Shown: piece after piece, positions 1 to 6,730 of the stretch | Layout of the letters: each line of letters opens with the position of its first letter | Numbering within the stretch: the first letter of the stretch is position 1 | Assembly (NCBI GenBank): GCA_945956945.1 | Contig: CAMFJO010000011.1 | Location: 1 to 10,586, forward strand | Source of the DNA: an uncultured Legionellales bacterium | Lineage (GTDB): Bacteria; Pseudomonadota; Gammaproteobacteria; UBA1113 | Direction of reading: 5' to 3' | DNA length: 10,586 nucleotides | The notes under the pieces: model-generated | What the model was told of the DNA's origin: nothing | What the model saw: the letters and a program-made list of their open reading frames with translations, nothing else | Databases searched by the model: none | Position numbers and translations under genes: made by a program

Positions 1-197
1 GGATAATACGTATTGGTGATAACCAAAAGGTGCTAGATCTCCAAAAATTTTTATGGAATGAAGGTTTTTTTGTCGCTGCCATTCGTCCGCCCACCGTGCC
101 TTATCATAATGCTTGTCTGCGAATTTCTTTAAACTGCATGCATGCAACAGAACACATAGAAAGCTTATTAGATAAAATAAGGGAATATTTATCATGA
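1..197 (+). CDS. bioF: 8-amino-7-oxononanoate synthase, C-terminal end (partial)
   Basis: The reading frame is open from base 3 and ends at TGA 195-197, giving about 64 residues of the protein's C-terminus; the rest lies upstream of the window. The stretch with GFFVAAIRPPTVP followed by LRISLNCMHATEHI is the characteristic end of BioF, a PLP-dependent alpha-oxoamine synthase. BioF condenses pimeloyl-ACP (or pimeloyl-CoA) with L-alanine to give 8-amino-7-oxononanoate, the first ring-assembly step of biotin synthesis in the cytoplasm. The catalytic lysine region is outside the window, so function cannot be checked here. The stop codon overlaps the bioH start in ATGA, implying co-translation with the next three bio genes. 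Identification is firm from family resemblance and from context. Confidence 0.93.
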   Translation, partial: IIRIGDNQKVLDLQKFLWNEGFFVAAIRPPTVPYHNACLRISLNCMHATEHIESLLDKIREYLS

Positions 198-877
198 AAG
201 ATCCTGTATATCTATTTCCTGGCCTAGGATTCTCTAGCGATATTATGACAAATGTCTTGGGTGATAAAATGTTTTTAGGCTTAGATTATTTTCATTTGGC
301 GCCTTGTTCCATAGATTATATAGCGTGCAAATTGGCTCGCTCAATCAAAAAACATTCTGTCATTATTGCCTGGTCCTTAGGTGGGTTATTTGCTATTAAG
401 ATCGCAAGCCTATTTCCCGATAAGATAAGAAAACTGGTGTTGTTGGCCACACAGCCAAGATTAACCTCGGCGGATAATTATAGTGGTATTGATTCTAAAG
501 CTATTGAAGATTTTATCAGCATGGCTACTGATGATTTTGAAACATTCCAAAAAAGATTTATAGGGTTAGTGGGTTTCCCCAACAAGAGAATCATGAAGCA
601 GTTAAATGCCTGTTTTAGGCTAAATTCAGTAGAGAATTTACTTGCCTGCTTAAAATTGATATTGCTTAGCGATCTGCGAGATGAATATAGTAAGCTTAAA
701 ACGAGTATGCTGTACATTATAGGGCAACAAGATGCTGTTTTAAAACAGGATGCACAATGTTTATTGACGCTAAATCCTAATGCCAAAATTATACTCATTC
801 CTAATGCCGGACACAGTGGGTTTTTGACCTATCCTACTTTATATCGCGCAATAATAACCAATTTTATTGACAGATAG
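194..877 (+). CDS. bioH: pimeloyl-[ACP] methyl ester esterase BioH (alpha/beta hydrolase)
   Basis: A 227-residue alpha/beta-hydrolase. The N-terminal YLFPGLGFSS resembles the oxyanion-hole turn. The nucleophile elbow is AWSLGG with Ser61, and the acid and base are Asp180 (GQQDAV) and His207 (AGHSGFL), so the triad is complete. BioH cleaves the methyl ester of pimeloyl-ACP made after BioC methylation, ending chain elongation and releasing pimeloyl-ACP for BioF. It is shorter than the E. coli enzyme (about 256 residues), mainly near the N-terminus. The ATG at 194 overlaps the bioF stop and has AGGGA at 180-184, 9 bases upstream. The fold alone could suit another esterase, but the place between bioF and bioC makes BioH by far the best reading. 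The G+C is low compared with the rpsB side of the window. Confidence 0.9.
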   Translation: MKDPVYLFPGLGFSSDIMTNVLGDKMFLGLDYFHLAPCSIDYIACKLARSIKKHSVIIAWSLGGLFAIKIASLFPDKIRKLVLLATQPRLTSADNYSGIDSKAIEDFISMATDDFETFQKRFIGLVGFPNKRIMKQLNACFRLNSVENLLACLKLILLSDLRDEYSKLKTSMLYIIGQQDAVLKQDAQCLLTLNPNAKIILIPNAGHSGFLTYPTLYRAIITNFIDR

Positions 878-878
878 T

Positions 879-1613
879 ATGAATAAATTAAAAATGAAAA
901 TAAGACGGCATTTTGATAAAGCCGATAAAACTTACGACGATTATTGCCTTGTGCAAAATGATGCCTGTATTTGTCTTCTTGAGATGCTAAAATCCTATGC
1001 TGGGCAATTTGAAGTGATAGCAGATTTTGCTTGCGGGACTGGTGAGAGCACCTTAAAATTAATAGAGACTATTTGTTATCAACGATGCTATGCTGTGGAT
1101 TTTTCTGCTAATTTGTTGCGGATTGCCAGGAAGAAATTGCCAGACTCTGTCAGTTTTATTTTGTCCGATTTTGATATTAGTGTATTTAAAAGATCTTCTC
1201 TCGATCTGGTTTTCTGTAACATGGGATTGCAATGGTCTGCCGATTTTCAAAAAACTTTGGCTTTATTCAGGTCGTATCTGAGGCCACAGGGTTACTTAGT
1301 ATTTTCCATGCCTGTTTATGGCAATTTTCCTGAAATGAAAAATGAATTCAAATACCCCTTGCCAGCGTATGATCAGGTAATTCAATTTTTAAAAAACAGT
1401 CATTTTAAGGTGCTTCAAAGTTGTGTTTACCAGCAAGCTGAATTATTTGAATCTTATTCTGAGGCCTTAAACTCATTGCAAAAGATTGGCTCTAATATTT
1501 CTCTTGTAGATAAAGGTTTAAAAAAAATGAAAGAACAGGATTTTTTTGTCGATAAAATGGGCGTTTTACCTATTTTAACTTACCGTATTGCCATTTATAT
1601 TTGTCAAAAATGA
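879..1613 (+). CDS. bioC: malonyl-[ACP] O-methyltransferase BioC
   Basis: A 244-residue class I SAM-dependent methyltransferase. The N-terminus FDKADKTYDDYCLVQND is typical of BioC. SAM-binding motif I is DFACGTGEST, the acidic residue after strand 2 is in YAVDFS, and NMGLQWSADF matches the BioC family signature. BioC methylates the free carboxyl of malonyl-ACP so that fatty-acid synthesis can build a pimeloyl methyl ester; BioH later removes the methyl group. I place the start at ATG 879, one base after the bioH stop (TAGTATG); a TTG at 867 in frame would add four residues but would overlap bioH. There is no clear Shine-Dalgarno, so translation is probably coupled to bioH. The 3' part is very AT-rich, with an A8 run (1520-1527) and a T7 run (1541-1547), but the frame is intact. 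Confidence 0.9.
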   Translation: MNKLKMKIRRHFDKADKTYDDYCLVQNDACICLLEMLKSYAGQFEVIADFACGTGESTLKLIETICYQRCYAVDFSANLLRIARKKLPDSVSFILSDFDISVFKRSSLDLVFCNMGLQWSADFQKTLALFRSYLRPQGYLVFSMPVYGNFPEMKNEFKYPLPAYDQVIQFLKNSHFKVLQSCVYQQAELFESYSEALNSLQKIGSNISLVDKGLKKMKEQDFFVDKMGVLPILTYRIAIYICQK

Positions 1614-2305
1614 ACGCAATTTTTATAACGGGGACCGATACTGGAATAGGTAAAACTACAGTAAGTATTGTCTTGTTGAAAAAATTAAATCAACTTGGTT
1701 ATAGAACCTTTGCTCTAAAACCCATCGCTTCTGGCTGTAGCCTGGATAGAAATGGTTGCTGGGTGAATGATGACGCTATCGCTTTGCAAGCGGCTGCTTC
1801 TTTATGGAGGCCTTACGAAATTGTTAATCCCATCGCCTTAAAAGAACCTGTTGCGCCTCATTTGGCAGCGAAGTTAATGGGAGAAACCTTGTCAGCTATA
1901 GAAGTCAGTAATATTATTAATGCGGCTATACAATCAGAGGCTGATATCAATTTAATAGAAGGCGTTGGCGGATGGAGTGTTCCCTTGAATCACAGGGAGC
2001 TTTTCTCCGAAGTGATTGCAGGCTTAAAAATCCCCGTTATTTTAGTGGTGGGAATTAAGTTAGGCTGTTTGAACCATGCTATTTTAACGTATCACCATAT
2101 TGTAAGAATGAAAGTACCTTTCTTGGGTTGGATTGCGAATTGTATGGACAGCAATGTTTTAATGCGTGAGGAGAATATTGAGACTCTAAAACACTGGATT
2201 ACAGCGCCCTGTCTAGGCGTGATACCTTTTGGCTTGACTCATATTCAAGAAACTAGCGTTTTGAACCTTGACTTTATATCCGACTATTTTCAGCTATTTC
2301 CTTAA
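1610..2305 (+). CDS. bioD: ATP-dependent dethiobiotin synthetase BioD
   Basis: A 231-residue BioD. The P-loop GTDTGIGKTT carries Lys15. ALKPIASG carries Lys37, expected to bind diaminopelargonate carbamate. Asp54 lies in WVNDD, and Glu117 in LIEGVGGWSVPL matches the conserved metal-binding glutamate region. BioD closes the ureido ring from 7,8-diaminopelargonate, CO2 and ATP, giving dethiobiotin for BioB. Length is close to E. coli BioD (about 225 residues). The start is ATG 1610, overlapping the bioC stop as ATGA; the TTG at 1601 is rejected because it has no SD and would add only three residues. It is the last gene of the + strand bio cluster, and its last 12 bases overlap the 3' end of birA on the opposite strand. 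No terminator separates them. Confidence 0.95.
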   Translation: MNAIFITGTDTGIGKTTVSIVLLKKLNQLGYRTFALKPIASGCSLDRNGCWVNDDAIALQAAASLWRPYEIVNPIALKEPVAPHLAAKLMGETLSAIEVSNIINAAIQSEADINLIEGVGGWSVPLNHRELFSEVIAGLKIPVILVVGIKLGCLNHAILTYHHIVRMKVPFLGWIANCMDSNVLMREENIETLKHWITAPCLGVIPFGLTHIQETSVLNLDFISDYFQLFP

Positions 2306-3271
2306 CGTGGTATCTCCTGCAGAAAAGTCCTTAATACTACCATCAGCCATTTTTAATAACAAATGTCCTTGAGCATCTATACCCTGAGCTATGCCACTAT
2401 GATGGTGATTTCCGGAGGTCACTTCGATGGCTTGGCCAAAGAGCACATCGCGTTGTTGCCATTCGCTGCTAAAATCACTTAAGCCAGAGAGCGCGAATCT
2501 TTGTAAATCAATTAAAAGTTGGCGTATCAGCTCAGCACACATAGGATTACGATCGTAATATTCCCCAGTTAATTTTTGCAAGGATGACCAGGGTTGAGAG
2601 ATGGCTTCTGTAGCGATATCAGACATATTCACATTAACCCCGATCCCTATAATAGCCTGACAAAAACCATTCGATTCAGCTTGGATTTCAATCAGAATGC
2701 CCGCTATTTTTTGACCGGCGATAATTAAATCATTAGGCCATTTGATCCCCATTTTTTCTTTTTGCCCAATCACCTTATCAATCGTTTTACCCAATGCAAG
2801 GCTGACGACCAAACTGAGCCCTGCTAATTCGCTAATGTCTTTTTGAAAAGGGTAGAGTAGCGATAAATAGATATTTTTACCAAAAGGTGAATGCCATTGC
2901 CGATTTAGGCGGCCGCGACCTTGTGTCTGCATTTCAGCGATACAAATTTTGATACGATTAGCATGGTTTAATTGGGTTTTCAGATATTGATTAGTAGAAT
3001 CTATTTTTTCCAATATTTCTATATCCACGCGATCTTCGTTTACTAATGAAATTATTTTTTGTGGATCTAATAATACCAATGGCGTATCCAATCTGTAACC
3101 CTTACCTTTTATGCAACTTAAAGAGATATCGTATTGTTCCAACTTTTTAATGATCTTCCACACTGCTGCTCGCGTGATTTTCAAGGCTTCGCCTATAGAA
3201 GTGCCGTCGTGGTATTCACCATCGCTCAATAATTGTGTGACCTTAAGTAGGGTATTATTCAATTGAGACAT
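2294..3271 (-). CDS. birA: bifunctional biotin-[acetyl-CoA carboxylase] ligase / biotin operon repressor BirA
   Basis: A 325-residue BirA, near the E. coli length (321). Residues 1-62 form a winged helix-turn-helix (GTSIGEALKITRAAVWKIIKKLEQ, ending KGKGYRL), so this is the class that can also repress biotin genes. The ligase domain has the biotinyl-AMP loop GRGRLNRQW (118-126), catalytic Lys177 in KWPND and GILIE, followed by a small C-terminal SH3-like domain. It makes biotinyl-5'-AMP and biotinylates the carboxyl carrier protein AccB. I choose ATG 3271-3269, whose first base is shared with the map stop (TAATG on the - strand). An in-frame upstream start at 3346 would overlap map by 75 bases and precede the normal N-terminus. 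There is no strong SD, so translation probably depends on map. It converges on bioD. Confidence 0.96.
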   Translation of the reverse strand: MSQLNNTLLKVTQLLSDGEYHDGTSIGEALKITRAAVWKIIKKLEQYDISLSCIKGKGYRLDTPLVLLDPQKIISLVNEDRVDIEILEKIDSTNQYLKTQLNHANRIKICIAEMQTQGRGRLNRQWHSPFGKNIYLSLLYPFQKDISELAGLSLVVSLALGKTIDKVIGQKEKMGIKWPNDLIIAGQKIAGILIEIQAESNGFCQAIIGIGVNVNMSDIATEAISQPWSSLQKLTGEYYDRNPMCAELIRQLLIDLQRFALSGLSDFSSEWQQRDVLFGQAIEVTSGNHHHSGIAQGIDAQGHLLLKMADGSIKDFSAGDTTLRK

Positions 3272-4041
3272 TATACAATCGATTCTTCTGTACGCTTTGT
3301 CAATACTTCGTGTCCATCTTTGGTCACTAAAATAGTGTGTTCCCATTGAGCCGATAAGCTGTGATCTTTGGTCACCACTGTCCAGCCATCGCTTAATAAT
3401 TTGACCGCAGCCTTGCCGGCATTGATCATGGGTTCTATGGTAAATACCATGCCTTCTTGTAATTGTAACCCTTGACCTGCTACCCCATAGTGTAAGATTT
3501 GGGGATCCTCATGCAGATTTTGCCCAATACCATGGCCACAATACTCGCGGACTACCGAAAAGCGATGGGCGTGCGCATGTTCTTGAATGGCTGCGCCTAT
3601 GTCGCCGACAGTGCAGCCAGGCTTAACGACAGCAATTCCTTTGTAAAGACATTCTTGGGTCACACGCACCAAGCGTTCTGCCAAAACAGAGGTTTTTCCC
3701 ACTAAAAACATTTTGCTGGTATCGCCGTGATAACCATCTTTTAGGACGGTAATATCAATATTCAGGATATCGCCATTTTTTAAAACTCTATCACTGGGAA
3801 TGCCGTGGCATACAACATGGTTAATTGATGTACACATGGACTTGGTAAAGCCATGATAACCCAGAGAAGAAGGGTAGGCTTGTTGCTCATTGACCACATA
3901 ATCATGGCAAATTTGGTTTAATTCGTCGGTAGTGACCCCGGGTTTAACATAAGGGGTTATCATTTCGAGGGCTTCGGCCGCCAGGCGGCCTGAAACACGC
4001 ATTTTTTCAATGGCTTCAGGGGTTTTAATCATATTGCTCAT
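3271..4041 (-). CDS. map: type I methionine aminopeptidase
   Basis: A 256-residue type Ia methionine aminopeptidase, which removes the initiator methionine from nascent proteins. All five metal ligands of the E. coli enzyme have counterparts: Asp96, Asp107, His170 (CGHGIGQ), Glu203 (TIEPM) and Glu234 (QWEHT). The substrate-site His79 is in VVCHGIP. There is no N-terminal zinc-finger or SH3 extension. The start at 4041 gives MSNMIKTPEAIEKMR, aligning with the E. coli N-terminus; a weak GGAT precedes it. Map standing divergently next to rpsB is common in gammaproteobacteria; what is less expected is birA directly downstream, joined by TAATG. A good sigma70-type promoter lies just upstream at 4072-4100 on the - strand. 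Confidence 0.97.
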   Translation of the reverse strand: MSNMIKTPEAIEKMRVSGRLAAEALEMITPYVKPGVTTDELNQICHDYVVNEQQAYPSSLGYHGFTKSMCTSINHVVCHGIPSDRVLKNGDILNIDITVLKDGYHGDTSKMFLVGKTSVLAERLVRVTQECLYKGIAVVKPGCTVGDIGAAIQEHAHAHRFSVVREYCGHGIGQNLHEDPQILHYGVAGQGLQLQEGMVFTIEPMINAGKAAVKLLSDGWTVVTKDHSLSAQWEHTILVTKDGHEVLTKRTEESIV

Positions 4042-4071
4042 TATTTATCCAGTTGAGTTCGTTCGTTTAGT

Positions 4072-4100
4072 ATGATATAAAGTCTTGCCTAAACATGCAA
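4072..4100 (-). promoter_or_regulatory. candidate sigma70 promoter for map-birA
   Basis: On the - strand, TTGCAT (4100-4095) and TATCAT (4077-4072) are separated by exactly 17 bases. The -10 box matches TATAAT at five of six positions and the -35 box matches TTGACA at three. Transcription would begin near 4065, leaving a leader of roughly 25 bases before the map ATG. The assignment rests on spacing and box match only. Confidence 0.55.
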
Positions 4101-4108
4101 ATAGGCAA
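4085..4108. repeat. inverted repeat over the map -35 region (possible operator)
   Basis: TTGCCTA at 4085-4091 and TAGGCAA at 4102-4108 are perfect 7-base inverted arms separated by 10 bases. The centre of symmetry (4096/4097) lies inside the proposed map -35 box (4095-4100). The arrangement suits a dimeric regulator site, but no known operator was recognised and a 7-bp repeat can occur by chance. It is not followed by a T run, so it does not look like a terminator in the + direction. Confidence 0.4.
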
Positions 4109-4146
4109 AATTCACACACGTACCGTAACGTGCGTCGGGGTGCCTG

Positions 4147-4162
4147 TATATATAAGTATAAC
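4147..4162 (+). promoter_or_regulatory. candidate -10 region of the rpsB promoter (weak)
   Basis: The AT-rich stretch contains two overlapping -10-like boxes, TATAAG at 4151-4156 and TATAAC at 4157-4162. A promoter is required somewhere in this divergent gap, and these boxes lie just ahead of the folded leader. No convincing -35 hexamer is visible 16-18 bases upstream, where the DNA is GC-rich. Transcription would start near 4163-4170, giving a leader of about 90-97 bases. Confidence 0.35.
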
Positions 4163-4174
4163 ACTATATCGTAT

Positions 4175-4259
4175 GGGTTCGTCGTGCGGGTGCGTGGAGG
4201 CTCTCCTGTAGCCTTATATGGCTGCATGGAGTATTTAACCCTTGAGGAGAAATGTAATC
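4175..4259 (+). promoter_or_regulatory. structured rpsB leader, probable S2 (RpsB) autoregulatory element
   Basis: The leader can fold into a closed multi-branch shape. GGGTT 4175-4179 pairs with AACCC 4237-4241. Inside are a GGAG/CTCC hairpin (4196-4199 with 4203-4206, 3-base loop) and a 6-bp hairpin (4208-4213 with 4220-4225, 6-base loop, one G-U pair). TCTCC at 4202-4206 could alternatively pair with GGAGA 4246-4250 of the ribosome binding site, so two exclusive states are possible. In E. coli, S2 is known to repress rpsB-tsf through the rpsB 5' UTR, and this region is placed to do the same. The pairings are seen in the sequence; S2 control here is inferred. Confidence 0.6.
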
Positions 4260-5024
4260 ATGATCAACATGAAAGATATGTTAGCAGCCGGTGTTCATTA
4301 TGGCCACCAAAAACGGTACTGGGATCCTAAAATGGCGCCTTATATTTATGGCGTACACAATAAAATCCACATTATTAATTTAGAAAAAACATTGCCATTA
4401 TTTAGCGATGCCTTGAATTTTATCTCATCCAAAGTGAGTCATCGCGGCAAAATCTTATTTGTAGGCACCAAATATTCTGCGCAAGCGGCTATTAAAGAAG
4501 AAGCTTTGCGTTGCGGTATGCCTTATGTCGATTACAGATGGTTAGGCGGTATGTTAACCAATTACAAAACGATGCGACAATTAATCAAGCGCTACCGTGA
4601 ATTGGAAAAGATGAGACAAGACGGTTCTTTTGAGTATTTTACCAAGAAAGAAGCGCTACAGTTTCAACGTGAAATGGACAAATTGGAACGGGCCATAGGC
4701 GGTATCAAGGATATGGGCGGTTTACCCGATGCTCTGTTTGTCATTGATGTGGGTAATGAAAAAATTGCGATCACTGAAGCACAACGATTGGGTATTCCTG
4801 TGATAGGGGTTGTGGATACGAACCATTCTCCAGAAGGCATCGATTATGTCATTCCAGGAAATGATGATGCCAGTCGCGCCATTCGTTTTTACGCTAAAAC
4901 AGTGGCGGATGTTATCCTAGCTGCCAAAGCAGCTTCTCAACCAGCGGTCAATGAAAAAGTGAGTGAAGTAGCAGAACCTGCGCCAGCACCGATCGCTTCA
5001 AACGATAAAGAAGGGGACGAATAA
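4260..5024 (+). CDS. rpsB: 30S ribosomal protein S2
   Basis: A 254-residue S2, slightly longer than E. coli S2 (241). Recognisable blocks in order are [74 protein letters not shown] and [27 protein letters not shown]. It binds the back of the 30S head-body junction and helps recruit S1. The C-terminal tail from about residue 225 is rich in Ala, Pro and acidic residues and accounts for the extra length. The start is ATG 4260, with AGGAG at 4245-4249 ten bases upstream. A nearer ATG at 4252 is followed at once by TAA, and an ATG at 4269 would have an over-long spacing. tsf follows after only 2 bases. Confidence 0.98.
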   Translation: MINMKDMLAAGVHYGHQKRYWDPKMAPYIYGVHNKIHIINLEKTLPLFSDALNFISSKVSHRGKILFVGTKYSAQAAIKEEALRCGMPYVDYRWLGGMLTNYKTMRQLIKRYRELEKMRQDGSFEYFTKKEALQFQREMDKLERAIGGIKDMGGLPDALFVIDVGNEKIAITEAQRLGIPVIGVVDTNHSPEGIDYVIPGNDDASRAIRFYAKTVADVILAAKAASQPAVNEKVSEVAEPAPAPIASNDKEGDE

Positions 5025-5026
5025 AG

Positions 5027-5908
5027 ATGAGTATATCGGCAAGTTTAGTTAAAGAATTACGCGATCGTACTGCAGCGGCCATGATGGATTGTAAACGTGC
5101 CTTGGAAGAAACCAAAGGCGATATAGAAGCTGCAATTCAATTGTTGCGTGAAAAAGGTGCCATTAAAGCCGCCAAAAAAGGCGATCGCATTACCGCAGAA
5201 GGTTTGGTGGCTTTTGCAGTGAGCGCGGATCATCGTAAAGCAGCTATTGTCGAAGTCAATTGTGAAACCGACTTTGTGGCCCGGGCTGAAGATTTTATTC
5301 AGTTTACCCAAACGGTAGCGCAATTGGCCTTGCAACATAATACAGAAGATTTGAATCAATTGAATAATGTAGTCTTCAATGCCAGCGAAAATTTGACGGT
5401 AGAAGCTAAACGTCAAGCATTGATCGCCAAATTAGGTGAAAATATCAATGTGCGTCGAATCGCTTTGGTAAACAGTCAAGGTTTAATAGGCGCTTATAGC
5501 CATGGTAACCGCATTGGCGTATTGGTAGCGATGAAGCAGGGTGACATGTCTTTAGCCAAGGATTTGGCCATGCACGTAGCCGCTTTACAACCTTTGGTCG
5601 TATCGCCCAACCAAATTTCAGCACAACTGATTGAAAAAGAGCGTGAGATTTATACGGCACAAGCGGCTGAAAGTGGTAAACCAGCTGACATCGTCGCTAA
5701 AATGGTAGAAGGTCGTATCAGCAAATACCTAGATGAAGTGAGCCTGTTGGGGCAGCCTTTTGTAAAAGATCAAAATGTCAAAGTCTCTAAAGTATTGGCT
5801 GAGCAGAAAGCCGAAGTGGAATGTTTTGTGCGTTTTGAAGTGGGTGAGGGTATCGAAAAACAAGTCGTTGACTTTGCCACTGAAGTGATGGCGCAGGTTA
5901 AAGGATAG
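5027..5908 (+). CDS. tsf: elongation factor Ts
   Basis: A 293-residue EF-Ts, the cytoplasmic guanine-nucleotide exchange factor that recycles EF-Tu-GDP. The N-terminal UBA-like module reads LVKELRDRTAAAMMDCKRALEETKGDIEAAIQ. It is followed by the core-domain signature EVNCETDFVAR, IGVLVAMKQGD, AMHVAALQPL and the C-terminal EVSLLGQPFVKDQ and RFEVGEGIEK blocks. Length is close to E. coli EF-Ts (283). The start at 5027 leaves 2 bases after rpsB, with AAGGGG at 5011-5016 inside rpsB as the ribosome binding site. E. coli has a long rpsB-tsf gap, which is absent here, so the two genes should be more tightly coupled. Nothing suggests damage. Confidence 0.98.
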   Translation: MSISASLVKELRDRTAAAMMDCKRALEETKGDIEAAIQLLREKGAIKAAKKGDRITAEGLVAFAVSADHRKAAIVEVNCETDFVARAEDFIQFTQTVAQLALQHNTEDLNQLNNVVFNASENLTVEAKRQALIAKLGENINVRRIALVNSQGLIGAYSHGNRIGVLVAMKQGDMSLAKDLAMHVAALQPLVVSPNQISAQLIEKEREIYTAQAAESGKPADIVAKMVEGRISKYLDEVSLLGQPFVKDQNVKVSKVLAEQKAEVECFVRFEVGEGIEKQVVDFATEVMAQVKG

Positions 5909-5911
5909 AAT

Positions 5912-5974
5912 ATGCATTCTAGCTGTACAAGAAACCCCATCTGTGTAGGAGTGAATGATAATGTTTGGCAATAA
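5912..5974 (+). other. possible 20-codon leader ORF overlapping the pyrH start
   Basis: ATG 5912 opens a 20-codon frame ending at TAA 5972-5974, 14 bases inside pyrH in another frame. AAGGA at 5901-5905, within the end of tsf, is 6 bases upstream, a good ribosome binding site. The peptide begins MHSSCTRNPIC and resembles no protein I know. Its frame runs through the hairpin that touches the pyrH ribosome binding site, so translating it could open that site. It may equally be chance in a short gap. Confidence 0.25.
5923..5948 (+). promoter_or_regulatory. possible hairpin touching the pyrH ribosome binding site
   Basis: CTGTACA at 5923-5929 can pair with TGTGTAG at 5942-5948 (seven pairs, two of them G-U, 12-base loop). 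The 3' arm covers the first two bases of the pyrH AGGAG (5947-5951). The stem is weak and would form only partial occlusion. No T run follows, so it is not a terminator. Confidence 0.25.
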
Positions 5975-6716
5975 GGAAAAACCGCAATATAAACGCATTC
6001 TCTTAAAAATGAGTGGTGAAATATTAATGGGTAATTCCCAATTTGGGATAGATCCTGTGGTCTTAGATCGTATTGCCAGCGAAGTAACTGAAATTGCCTC
6101 TTTGGGTATCGAAGTCGGCGTTGTGATGGGTGGTGGTAATTTATTTCGTGGTGAAGCTTTAGCCAAAGTAGGTTTAGGGCGAGTTACCGGCGATCACATG
6201 GGAATGCTGGCTACTACCATGAATGCCTTGGCTTTGCGGGATGCTATGGAACGCGCCGGCATAGAAACACGTGTCATGTCGGCGATTACGATGACAGGAT
6301 TGGTCGATCCCATGGATATACGTAAAGCCGACTATCATTTACGCCATAAGAAAGTGGTTATTTTTTCCGGTGGCACGGGTAACCCCTTTTTCACTACAGA
6401 TTCTGCTGCCAGTTTGCGTGGCATCGAAATCGGCGCCGATATTTTGTTAAAAGGTACTAAAGTAGATGGTGTTTACACAGACGATCCCGCTTTGGTACCT
6501 ATGGCCAAACGCTACAGTCAGTTGACTTATAGAGAAGTCATAGAAAAAGATCTGCGGGTTATGGATACCACCGCCATTTGTATGTGCCGAGATCACCAAT
6601 TACCCATCATTGTATTTAACATCAGTAAACCACATGCCTTAAAAAGCATTATGTTGGGCGCTGATGAAGGAACACTGATTCACGCCAAGGAATCTTCTTT
6701 GGCGATAACTTCTTAA
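5961..6716 (+). CDS. pyrH: UMP kinase (uridylate kinase)
   Basis: A 251-residue bacterial UMP kinase of the amino-acid-kinase fold, converting UMP and ATP to UDP in pyrimidine nucleotide synthesis. Motifs in order are [77 protein letters not shown] and [11 protein letters not shown]. These cover the ATP and UMP sites. The family forms hexamers and is usually activated by GTP and inhibited by UTP. I choose ATG 5961 because AGGAG at 5947-5951 is then 9 bases away; ATG 5955 would leave only 3 bases. E. coli PyrH has 241 residues and similarly starts shortly before YKRILLK. The 46-base gap after tsf (to 5954) contains a possible short ORF and hairpin. frr follows after 14 bases. Confidence 0.97.
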   Translation: MFGNKEKPQYKRILLKMSGEILMGNSQFGIDPVVLDRIASEVTEIASLGIEVGVVMGGGNLFRGEALAKVGLGRVTGDHMGMLATTMNALALRDAMERAGIETRVMSAITMTGLVDPMDIRKADYHLRHKKVVIFSGGTGNPFFTTDSAASLRGIEIGADILLKGTKVDGVYTDDPALVPMAKRYSQLTYREVIEKDLRVMDTTAICMCRDHQLPIIVFNISKPHALKSIMLGADEGTLIHAKESSLAITS

Positions 6717-6730
6717 TTAAGGAACATTGT

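Noticed and set aside
1520..1547. A8 and T7 runs in bioC as evidence of a frameshifted pseudogene
   Set aside because: The frame stays open through both runs to a stop that overlaps bioD exactly, and the length matches BioC.
3272..3346. Upstream start for birA at 3346, adding 25 residues
   Set aside because: The extra residues lie in the map coding region, do not look like the BirA N-terminus, and TAATG at 3271 gives the normal length.
4085..4110. Inverted repeat followed by AAAA as a terminator
   Set aside because: There is no T run on the + strand after the stem. On the - strand the stem lies upstream of map and around its promoter, not after a gene.
4141..4210. GGGTTCGTC near 4175 looked briefly like a tRNA T-arm
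   Set aside because: No matching acceptor stem, anticodon arm or D-arm can be built around it, and the sequence fits the rpsB leader better.
4085..4330. Open frame of 81 codons on the + strand across the rpsB leader and start, and a 60-codon frame on the - strand at 4045-4227
   Set aside because: Both run over the promoters and the structured leader, resemble no known protein, and the + frame overlaps the start of rpsB. They are most simply chance frames.
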